A DNA stretch of 64,000 nucleotides from Leptobacterium flavescens (GTDB lineage: Bacteria > Bacteroidota > Bacteroidia > Flavobacteriales > Flavobacteriaceae): assembly GCF_010671605.1 (NCBI RefSeq), contig NZ_JAABOO010000003.1, positions 375,993 to 439,992 on the forward strand, in the 5' to 3' direction. The notes beneath the pieces are model-generated. The model was not told the origin of the DNA. It saw nothing but the letters and a program-made list of their open reading frames with translations, and ran no database searches. The position numbers were made by a program, and so were the translations under genes. Of this stretch, positions 57,736 to 64,000 are shown piece by piece. Each line of letters starts with the position of its first letter. The stretch's first letter is position 1.

Positions 57736-59031
57736 ATGCTTAAGAATTTTGTAGAAGAATTACAGTGGAGGGGAATGATCCACGATGTGATGCCGGGAAC
57801 CGAAGAACACCTGATGGAAGAGATGAGGACGGCTTATGTCGGGATAGATCCTACTGCAGATTCATTACATATAGGACATTTGGTAGGGGTGATGATGCTG
57901 AGGCATTTTCAGTTATGCGGACACAAACCCTTTGCTTTGGTTGGAGGAGCAACAGGAATGATCGGAGATCCTTCCGGGAAATCCAATGAACGTAATTTGC
58001 TGGATGAAGCCACGCTTCGCAGCAATGAAGAAGCTCTTAAGAACCAATTGTCCAAATTTCTCGATTTCGATTCAAATGCGGCCAATGCGGCACAACTGGT
58101 AAATAACTACGACTGGATGAAGGAATTCAGTTTTCTTTCCTTTATCAGGGATGTTGGGAAGCATATTACCGTTAATTATATGATGGCTAAGGATTCGGTA
58201 AAGAAAAGATTGTCTTCAGATTCTTCCGAAGGAATGTCTTTTACCGAGTTTACCTATCAGCTGGTTCAGGGATACGACTTTTTACAGTTGTATCGCGAGT
58301 CTGATTGTACCCTTCAGATGGGAGGAAGTGACCAGTGGGGAAATATCACTACAGGTACGGAGCTCATCAGGCGTATTGGAGGGGGTAAAGCATATGCACT
58401 TACCTGTCCGCTTATTACCAAGGCAGACGGAACCAAGTTCGGAAAGACCGAAGGCGGAAATGTATGGCTCGACCCGAAAAGGACCTCTCCTTATAAGTTT
58501 TACCAGTACTGGTTAAATACATCCGATGAGGATGCGGAAAAGTATATCAAGATCTTTACTTTCCTGGACAAGGAAACGGTAGAAAAGCTGGTAGCAGAGC
58601 ATAAAGAAGCACCTCATATGAGAGCACTGCAGAAAAAACTGGCAGAAGAGATCACGGTGATGGTCCATTCGGAAGAAGAGCTGGAAAATGCGATAAAAGC
58701 GTCCAATATCCTTTTCGGAAAGTCCACATCAGAAGATCTGAAAGGATTGAATGAGGAAACCTTCCTCGATGTGTTTGAAGGAGTTCCTCAGGCAGAAGTT
58801 GCCCTGGGTGATATTGAAGGTGGATTGGATATGATAGGTGCCCTGGCAGATAAAAGCGGTTTCCTGAAATCGAACGGAGAAGCCAGACGTGCCCTGAAGG
58901 AGAACTCTATTTCCGTAAACAAGGAAAAGGTAAAGGAAGATTACCAGATCACGGCTTCAGACCTGATCAACAATAAGTTTGTACTGCTTCAGAGAGGGAA
59001 GAAGAATTATTTCGTTCTTAAGGCAGTTTAA
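57736..59031 (+). CDS. tyrS: Tyrosyl-tRNA synthetase
   Basis: A 431-aa class I enzyme. HIGH-like motif in [14 protein letters not shown] (around residue 45), the [13 protein letters not shown] tyrosine-binding helix, [12 protein letters not shown], and the KMSKS equivalent KFGKTEGG. The C-terminal S4-like RNA-binding domain ends [21 protein letters not shown] take the ATG at 57736 because the -7 box lies between it and the longer start. Confidence 0.98.
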   Translation: MLKNFVEELQWRGMIHDVMPGTEEHLMEEMRTAYVGIDPTADSLHIGHLVGVMMLRHFQLCGHKPFALVGGATGMIGDPSGKSNERNLLDEATLRSNEEALKNQLSKFLDFDSNAANAAQLVNNYDWMKEFSFLSFIRDVGKHITVNYMMAKDSVKKRLSSDSSEGMSFTEFTYQLVQGYDFLQLYRESDCTLQMGGSDQWGNITTGTELIRRIGGGKAYALTCPLITKADGTKFGKTEGGNVWLDPKRTSPYKFYQYWLNTSDEDAEKYIKIFTFLDKETVEKLVAEHKEAPHMRALQKKLAEEITVMVHSEEELENAIKASNILFGKSTSEDLKGLNEETFLDVFEGVPQAEVALGDIEGGLDMIGALADKSGFLKSNGEARRALKENSISVNKEKVKEDYQITASDLINNKFVLLQRGKKNYFVLKAV

Positions 59032-59074
59032 ATAGAGATAGATTCCGGAGTTTAACGGAATGGATATAAAACAG

Positions 59075-59104
59075 ATCCCGGTATTTATTACCGGGATTTT
59101 TTTG
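59075..59104 (+). terminator. Intrinsic terminator of tyrS
   Basis: ATCCCGGTA, 5-nt loop, TACCGGGAT, then seven T. Confidence 0.88.
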
Positions 59105-59293
59105 TTGATGTTCTTTCCCTTCGACTTGCGCCTCCGCTATCCACATGTCGTCGAAATTTTAGTGGAGACACTAGCTTCAGCAGCACGGGGGCGCTCAGGG
59201 TGACAAGAGGGGAATTTAATATTACCGCACTTAAAAATTCCTTCCCTTAAACAAGGGAAGGTGGCTTTAACGAAGTTAAAGACGGAAGGGTTG
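59105..59293. repeat. Mosaic island of dispersed repeats
   Basis: 59113-59206 matches 13064-13140 in inverted orientation. 59241-59262 is the hairpin CCTTCCCTT, AAAC, AAGGGAAGG; 59264-59280 is CTTTAAC, GAA, GTTAAAG, followed by GACGGAAGGG. The last group matches the layout of the inserts inside RHS gene 2. Confidence 0.55.
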
Positions 59294-59299
59294 ATTTCA

Positions 59300-59448
59300 A
59301 ACTTAGCTGCTTTCTCAAGGAGACTTAGCAAGTAACTCAGGAAGACTTAGCTGGTAAGTCACGAAAACTTTGCAGGTAACTTAAAAAAAGTATGCAGCTA
59401 ACTCTTCAAGACTTTGCAGGTAACTTTTTTTGACTTAGCAGGCAAGTC
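59300..59448. repeat. Seven 22-bp tandem repeats with palindromic cores
   Basis: Seven 17-bp units begin at 59300, 59322, 59344, 59366, 59388, 59410 and 59432, each separated by 5 bp, so the period is exactly 22. Consensus GACTTAGCAGGTAACTC. The ends are loosely complementary, e.g. GACTTAGCAGGCAAGTC in unit 7. Confidence 0.75.
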
Positions 59449-59850
59449 TAAAAAATGCCCTGAATATGGGGCCTGCCACAGCCCAATATAGCCTTTTAAA
59501 ATTGATGGTTTAATCAGAAAACCCGGCCTATTTTTAATTCCGTAAGAAATCAAAAAGATTTTACGATGGGAGACGGAAGCTGTCCAAAAAGTATTTTGCA
59601 GAGCAAAAACGACCTGGACTGTGCGGCTGTAAAAACTTTGTAGGATTTCAAGGAATTTAAAATCAGCCTTGACTTTTTTGGTTCGTTTTTGGGTCAAGCC
59701 AAAAATGAACAGAACCTTTTTATCACACCCCTAAAGTCCCCTCAAGGATTTTGTTCTCCCCTGGAGGGGAGAAAACAAGAGGGGTGTAAAGAACTACCCC
59801 CAGGCACACCCCTCCTTTCCCTTCGACTGCGCTCAGGGTGACAGGAGGGG
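59449..59850. repeat. Gene-poor tail with further dispersed repeat boxes
   Basis: 59722-59790 carries ACACCCCTAAAGTCCCCTC and CCCCTGGAGGGG boxes (as at 13179 and 26330), and 59821-59842 carries CTTCGACTGCGCTCAGGGTG, the reverse of 26471-26498. The ~150 bp before 59720 contain a minus-strand frame I do not trust as a gene. Confidence 0.45.
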
Positions 59851-59852
59851 TA

Positions 59853-59886
59853 ATAAAAAAAGCCCCTGACAATGTTGCCAGGGGTT
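59853..59886 (-). terminator. Intrinsic terminator of the YHS gene
   Basis: GCCCCTG ... CAGGGG with an internal CAA/TTG step; seven T follow on the minus strand. Confidence 0.75.
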
Positions 59887-59926
59887 CTTTATTATAATCA
59901 ACTTAACCTAATCTATGAAAAAAACT

Positions 59927-60370
59927 TTAGTTTTTAATCTTTTTCCAGTTGCTGTCTGCCTGTGGCTTCAGCTTGTCCGGTCCTTCTTCCTTCCAGGATT
60001 CAAGGGTATTGTTTCCCCAGGAATTATAGAAAAGGAATAATTTACCGTCACGTATTTCGTAAGTCTCCGGATTAATGGATACTTTTTTTCCTGTTTTTGC
60101 AACTGCATATGCACAGTATCCTCCGTATTGAGGCACGTATTTCTTTGGGTTTGCCTTAAATTTCTCGAGGTTTTCCTGAGAAGAGAAGCTGAATTTTACA
60201 CCGTCGTATTCGCTAACGATCTTTTTGTCTCCTTTTGCCGGTGTTCCGTCAAAATATGCTACTACATCATAACCGTTAACTGCCAGTCCTTTTTTTGTAT
60301 TGTAATGGCTCTTCTGTGCAAAGGCCGTTGTTGCTACTCCCAGGAATAATATCAATAATAACTTTTTCAT
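59927..60370 (-). CDS. Exported YHS-domain protein
   Basis: A 147-aa protein with a signal peptide (1-18, ending AFAQ). It has the YHS-type metal-site fold: LAVNGYDVVAYFDGTPAKGD, then FSFSSQENLEKFKANPKKYV and PQYGGYCAYAVAKTGKKVSI, where the lone Cys sits in GGYCAYAV. Such exported YHS proteins are common in marine bacteria and are thought to bind metal. Single gene with its own terminator, 127 nt downstream of the membrane-redox operon. Confidence 0.85.
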   Translation of the reverse strand: MKKLLLILFLGVATTAFAQKSHYNTKKGLAVNGYDVVAYFDGTPAKGDKKIVSEYDGVKFSFSSQENLEKFKANPKKYVPQYGGYCAYAVAKTGKKVSINPETYEIRDGKLFLFYNSWGNNTLESWKEEGPDKLKPQADSNWKKIKN

Positions 60371-60497
60371 TGTATCAAAATTTAAGTAAGATGTTTTTTC
60401 TGATTACATAGTCGACCGCAAAAGATCATACTTACTTTTTATTTTCATAAATAAAACAAAAAAGCACTTTTTTATTTAGTGGGATAACAAAGAGTGT

Positions 60498-61295
60498 CTA
60501 GTAGATAGCGGAGTCTTTCCCGAGGGTTTCTATATCCGAAATATCTATTCTCATTACATACCAGTCCTCCATTTTCTCTACGGTACCTTTTACTTTGGAA
60601 GGTTTCCCTATATGAGGTAGAACGGCCTGATTAATCGGGTTTCCATCAGTATCTGTAAGCAGGAAATACTCAGAAATATTATTGTCGTCTGTAGTAACCA
60701 ATACAGGTGGGATCCCTCCCGAAATACATCTTACGGCACAACTCCTGTGTATCTTCCCTTTTCCGGGCTTCATAACCCCGAAATAGCATTTGGGATCTAC
60801 GATCTCTCCTTCCAGACTGTATTCACCCACAGAGGACAGCGCATTGAAAACCCTTGTTTCAGACGATCTGAGCGAGATCTTCTGATCGTCCGTGATCTGC
60901 AGGAGGGTCTTCCCGTTAAAATAGATGAGGTTTCCTTCTATAACGAGTTCCTTGTTTTCCAGACTGCCTTCCTTTTCGCGTAAAGCATCCAGGTATTTAT
61001 TGGCTCCGAATTTCCCGAAGCCCAGTAAAACAACATTCTTATAGGCGTCTTCCCCGATCTGAACCCTCAGCATCGGATAGGGGTTTTCGTGGTATATCCC
61101 GCTTATTTTAGTGTCGCTGCCAAGCTCAAACGTACTGTTGACAAAAGGCTTCTGAGACAAACTGAAAATAGCTGCCGTGGCAATAATGACCAAAGCGAGA
61201 ATGAATACGGTCCGCTTTAAGAATTTTTTGGTAGCGGGGGAAACCGCATCTATATAGCCAATGTAAAAATCATCTTTTTTACTCATCATTAACAA
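60498..61295 (-). CDS. Membrane-anchored protein with conserved Cys/His cluster
   Basis: A 265-aa protein with one TM segment (about 25-45) and a large extracytoplasmic part. The middle contains IVDPKCYFGVMKPG then HRSCAVRCISGGIPP (about 164-192), a Cys/His-rich motif that could bind a metal. The flanks look like OB-fold strands (LEGEIVD, KVKGTVEKMEDWYVMRIDIS). It overlaps the start of the heme/Rieske gene's 3' end by 7 nt, so it is the last gene of the TPP-enzyme operon. I know no assigned function. Confidence 0.7.
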   Translation of the reverse strand: MLMMSKKDDFYIGYIDAVSPATKKFLKRTVFILALVIIATAAIFSLSQKPFVNSTFELGSDTKISGIYHENPYPMLRVQIGEDAYKNVVLLGFGKFGANKYLDALREKEGSLENKELVIEGNLIYFNGKTLLQITDDQKISLRSSETRVFNALSSVGEYSLEGEIVDPKCYFGVMKPGKGKIHRSCAVRCISGGIPPVLVTTDDNNISEYFLLTDTDGNPINQAVLPHIGKPSKVKGTVEKMEDWYVMRIDISDIETLGKDSAIY

Positions 61296-62320
61296 TTTAC
61301 GGGTTGAACTTCCGTGCCTTCGGGAAAGGCTTCCGGATTTAGATAAATTTTGTCTGCAGCCAGTTTCAATTCGTAGGTAGCTACTTTTTCCGTGAAAGGA
61401 GGCGGCGACTGCCCGTTACCGGGTAAATACTGGTATCCGTGCCATGGACATGTAATGCATCCGTCTACGATCTTTCCTTCTCCCAGCGGCCCACCCTGGT
61501 GTTTACATACATTGTGTATGGCCGAGAGTTTCCCTTCGTATTTAAAAACTGCAACACGTTCTTTGCCTACAGTAAATATTTTGGCTCTGTTTTCCTCAAT
61601 TTCATCCACCGTACACACATACAGCCAGTTTACTTCGTCTTTTTCGGCTTTTGCGATATCTGTTCTTCGTTCTTTAAAGCCTGCAGCAAGATGCAGCACG
61701 GCAATGACCACAAAACCAATGCTCAGAAAACCAATGGTAAAAGGAGAGGTTTCCTGCTGAAATGCTCCCAGAAATACATGCAGGATGATGAGCGCATAGG
61801 CCAGATATACCATCATATGCAGTCGTTTCCATGTTTTAGGTGATAGGTTTTTCAGCCAGAAATCATGACTGGTCGCTGCCATAAAGAATAAAATGATCAA
61901 CGCCAGAAAACCCAATACCTGAAAGGGGAAATTCGCCAGTGAATTATAATCGAGATTGGAGGTGAACACCGAATAAATGGGATTCACATTTCCCAATGTA
62001 TGAAACTGTATGATAGAAAATACTCCGTGTACCGCTGCTGCCAGAAACATACTTACTCCCAGGTGCCTCCTGTTATACAGCAAGGGCAGAAAGCGGGTAT
62101 TTAACCTGGAAAGCGGCCCGATGGCCAGTATAATATGAAGCATAATTACTGCCAGGGTCCCGAAGGCTCTTATGATAAGAGTCTCGATAGTGGTTTCTCC
62201 GTTAAATGCAAAAGTCAGTCCTGCAAAGAGGATGATATAGATAAGCATAAAGGCCACAATAAGCTTGTCGTAAACCTTTTTGTGTTTGTTCCAGAGTACG
62301 GTTTGATAATTTAATCCCAT
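61289..62320 (-). CDS. Ferric-reductase-like heme membrane protein fused to Rieske domain
   Basis: A 343-aa protein. The N-terminal ~215 residues have six TM segments with spaced His residues (MLHIILAIGPLSRL, RRHLGVSMFLAAAVHGVF, RLHMMVYLAYALIILHVFLG), as in ferric-reductase-like/YedZ-type b-hemes. The C-terminal domain (~235-330) is a complete Rieske [2Fe-2S] domain: C-K-H in VCKHQGGPLGEG and C-P-W-H in CITCPWHGYQY. The fusion gives an electron wire between quinone or heme and a soluble partner. The start overlaps the upstream stop (TAATG). Confidence 0.85.
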   Translation of the reverse strand: MGLNYQTVLWNKHKKVYDKLIVAFMLIYIILFAGLTFAFNGETTIETLIIRAFGTLAVIMLHIILAIGPLSRLNTRFLPLLYNRRHLGVSMFLAAAVHGVFSIIQFHTLGNVNPIYSVFTSNLDYNSLANFPFQVLGFLALIILFFMAATSHDFWLKNLSPKTWKRLHMMVYLAYALIILHVFLGAFQQETSPFTIGFLSIGFVVIAVLHLAAGFKERRTDIAKAEKDEVNWLYVCTVDEIEENRAKIFTVGKERVAVFKYEGKLSAIHNVCKHQGGPLGEGKIVDGCITCPWHGYQYLPGNGQSPPPFTEKVATYELKLAADKIYLNPEAFPEGTEVQPVNC

Positions 62321-62733
62321 TAGAATTGAATTTTAGTGATCTCCTCCTCCTTAATAGTGTCGAAAACAGATATCCCGCTCAGGTTCCCGGCTGCGGGAAA
62401 GCGATACGGTCCTTTAGATCCTATCTGTCCGATAAAAACGCCCTGAGAGAGGTCATTATTTAAAGCATAAACGGCAGTTGAAGACGATTTCAGAGGCTGT
62501 AGTACCTGTACTTCCAGGAAGGTTCCCGATCTCAATTCGAGCAGCCTTAATCGCAGGCTTTCCGCCTCTACTGTTTTTAATACCGTTTCCCCGTTAACTG
62601 TTAGCCCCTTACTAAGCTGATTGTCTTTGGGGTAGTTGGGAATATTTATAACCGCAATGACCATTAATGCAGGAATAATGGCAATAATGCCTATCCACAT
62701 GATCAAATGTCTTTTTCGAAGATCTGATGTCAT
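62320..62733 (-). CDS. Small single-TM protein of the redox operon
   Basis: A 137-aa protein with one N-terminal TM segment (about 11-29) and an extracytoplasmic beta-rich domain (ESLRLRLLELRSGTFLEVQV). No cofactor-binding residues stand out. Stop and next start share a base (TAATG) and its own start overlaps the preceding gene by 4 nt, so it is an integral part of the operon. Unknown family. Confidence 0.6.
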   Translation of the reverse strand: MTSDLRKRHLIMWIGIIAIIPALMVIAVINIPNYPKDNQLSKGLTVNGETVLKTVEAESLRLRLLELRSGTFLEVQVLQPLKSSSTAVYALNNDLSQGVFIGQIGSKGPYRFPAAGNLSGISVFDTIKEEEITKIQF

Positions 62734-62942
62734 TGTTTTTTGTTTTTAAATAGTTTGGGAAGAAGGAAGATCCAGGTTGCTATTGCTCCCGGAAGCAACA
62801 ATAAACGTACGGTCCATTTACTGTCTTCAATAAGCGGATCTATCCTCCTGGCTCCCGCCAGGAAGAAATAAATTCCAAACAATACTCCTATCCCGAAATA
62901 GGCTGCCAGTACAGTGATAAAAACATCAATTACAGCAATCAT
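62730..62942 (-). CDS. Small two-TM protein of the redox operon
   Basis: A 70-aa protein with TM segments at about 8-28 and 46-62, joined by a short loop with ARRIDPLIEDSKW. Very small, but its tight fit (2-nt gap upstream, 4-nt overlap downstream) supports a real gene. It may be a subunit or anchor for the heme/Rieske protein. Confidence 0.6.
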   Translation of the reverse strand: MIAVIDVFITVLAAYFGIGVLFGIYFFLAGARRIDPLIEDSKWTVRLLLLPGAIATWIFLLPKLFKNKKQ

Positions 62943-62944
62943 AA

Positions 62945-64000
62945 TTAAATCAGATTAACATCGGTTACAACTTCCAGTACGGCAGGGCCTTTTTGCTCGA
63001 AAAGTGCTTTCATGGCCTCGTCAAGATCTTCCGCTTTGCTAACCTGTTTTCCCCAGGCTCCGCAGGAACGTGCAAATTCTGCAAAATCAGGATTGGAAAG
63101 AGAGGTTTTCCAGACATCCAGCTGGGCAGCTCTCTGTTCTTTAGATATTTTTCCTAATTCGTGATTGTTAAGGATAATGAGTTTTACCGGCATATTGTAC
63201 TTGACCAAGGTAGTGATCTCTGCCAGGTACTGGCACAGACCTCCGTCTCCGGCAACCGCAACTACGGGCCTTGAATCGCCTACAGCGGTATAAGCCCCTA
63301 TAGAAGCAGGAAGTGCAAAACCTATAGATCCGAGATAACCCGACATCAGGAAATCGTGTTCTTCAGGCTCAAAATAACGCCCAAAAGAATAAGCGTTGTT
63401 CCCCACGTCTACACACATAACTGCATTTTTGGGTGCCAGCCTGTTCATGGCTTCGAATAATGCTATAGAACTCACTCCCTTATCGGAAGTCTCTGTTAAT
63501 CTCTTTGCTTTTTCAGCCTTCCAGATATCCCATCTTTCAGCTATTTCCCCACGCTGGTCTTCGGTCTGTGTTTTTCCTTTTAATTCTGATGAGAATATCT
63601 CCAGGGTTCTGGAGATCTCTCCCCATACGGCAACATCTACCTTGTGGAACTTACTCAGTGCCAGCGGATCGAAATCTACCTGTATGAGTGGTTTTTTAGG
63701 AGTGATCCCGGTATGATTGGAGAAAGATGCTCCGAAAACGATCAGCAGATCGGATTCGTTCATAAACCAGGATGCTATCGGAGTACCACTTCGTCCGAGA
63801 ACACCACAACCCAGCGGGTGACTGTCCGGAATAAGGCCTTTTCCTTTAAATGTGGTCAGAACCGGAGCATTGAGGCTCTCTGCAAAAGCAACCACCTCTT
63901 TCTTATTAAAACGGGCTCCGTGTCCCATAATGATTACCGGGCGTTTTGATTTTTTGATCAACTCAACAGCAGCATCGGCCATTTCCTTCGGAGGAGCGAT
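62945..64000 (-). CDS. Thiamine-pyrophosphate-dependent enzyme, acetolactate synthase/pyruvate oxidase family (5' partial)
   Basis: The frame continues past the window edge; ~350 residues, the central and C-terminal domains, are visible. The central domain (KRPVIIMGHGARFNKKEVVA) and the TPP-binding motif (VAVAGDGGLCQ to KLIILNN, GDG-x~24-NN) are intact. The family includes acetolactate synthase, pyruvate oxidase and sulfoacetaldehyde acetyltransferase. Placement at the head of a membrane heme/Rieske operon favours an oxidase that feeds electrons to the membrane, but the N-terminal catalytic Glu region is outside the window. Confidence 0.85.
   Translation of the reverse strand: MAPPKEMADAAVELIKKSKRPVIIMGHGARFNKKEVVAFAESLNAPVLTTFKGKGLIPDSHPLGCGVLGRSGTPIASWFMNESDLLIVFGASFSNHTGITPKKPLIQVDFDPLALSKFHKVDVAVWGEISRTLEIFSSELKGKTQTEDQRGEIAERWDIWKAEKAKRLTETSDKGVSSIALFEAMNRLAPKNAVMCVDVGNNAYSFGRYFEPEEHDFLMSGYLGSIGFALPASIGAYTAVGDSRPVVAVAGDGGLCQYLAEITTLVKYNMPVKLIILNNHELGKISKEQRAAQLDVWKTSLSNPDFAEFARSCGAWGKQVSKAEDLDEAMKALFEQKGPAVLEVVTDVNLI

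Noticed and set aside
59137-59331. Minus-strand ORF over the repeat island
   Set aside because: It is composed of the inverted repeat element and the first 22-bp units; no independent coding evidence.
59300-59448. CRISPR array
   Set aside because: Units are 17 bp with 5-bp spacers and imperfect repeats; there are no unique spacers of ~30 bp and no cas genes.
59398-59697. Minus-strand 99-codon ORF
   Set aside because: It starts in repeat-rich DNA and ends inside the 22-bp array. It may be part of a further dispersed repeat, and I cannot support it as a gene.

Overview
The window is a chromosomal stretch of a Bacteroidota bacterium, most likely a marine-type member of the Flavobacteriaceae. 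The evidence is the set of lineage-typical families (DUF4301, DUF4271, DUF4296, DUF3098, DUF3127 and DUF6443 proteins and a CarboxypepD_reg-like TonB receptor) and the many upstream matches to the Bacteroidota -7 box TAnnTTTG in place of a -10 TATAAT. Shine-Dalgarno sequences are weak, and most genes are ordinary housekeeping genes.

Layout. 1-1100: a 5'-cut membrane protein and a PH-like membrane protein. 1100-13020: the accessory region. It holds a two-gene secreted RHS locus (1066 and 1791 aa) with a variable C-terminal tip, two exported small proteins that are immunity candidates, a repeated hairpin element, and then 1.7 kb without a credible protein gene. 13380-19090: ahcY, then a packed plus-strand run (phosphopantetheinyl transferase, GGGP synthase, thiamine-binding protein, PnuC, NadR-like kinase, DUF4301). 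19300-23500: a small exported protein and a sigma-54 response regulator convergent with a hybrid histidine kinase. 23540-26280: a TPP riboswitch controlling a TonB-dependent receptor. 26500-35300: greA, HIT, histidine kinase, flavin reductase, SCFA transporter, aat, tag, thioredoxin-like and TonB-like genes. 35300-38050: ftsX, DUF3098, uppP, truB. 38180-45900: ABC transporter, panE, a beta-barrel protein, leuS, a metallopeptidase. 46000-53970: a SnoaL-like protein and its miniature relative, Lrp, a saccharopine dehydrogenase-like protein, pckA, hemD and a GT39 enzyme. 54100-59030: polyprenol-P mannose synthase, pyrC, DUF4296, an epimerase, tyrS. 59930-64000: a YHS protein and an operon joining a TPP enzyme to membrane heme/Rieske proteins.

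The main discovery candidate lies in the accessory region. Five copies of one 129-130 bp promoter module are present (1371, 4776, 11868, 12396, 12767). Each has two TTTCRTGAAA-type palindromes 63-64 bp apart and a TAnnTTT-type -7 box 57-58 bp after the second. Two copies drive the RHS genes. The other three drive short, structured, terminator-ended transcripts with no ORF, which look like a tandem array of small-RNA genes co-regulated with the RHS system.

A second theme is vitamin B1. The TPP-riboswitch receptor, a YkoF/MTH1187-type thiamine-binding protein, PnuC and a NadR-like kinase lie within 11 kb and may form one thiamine-salvage route. A third is a set of dispersed palindromic repeat families that fill several intergenic islands and, in two places, appear to sit in frame inside an RHS gene.
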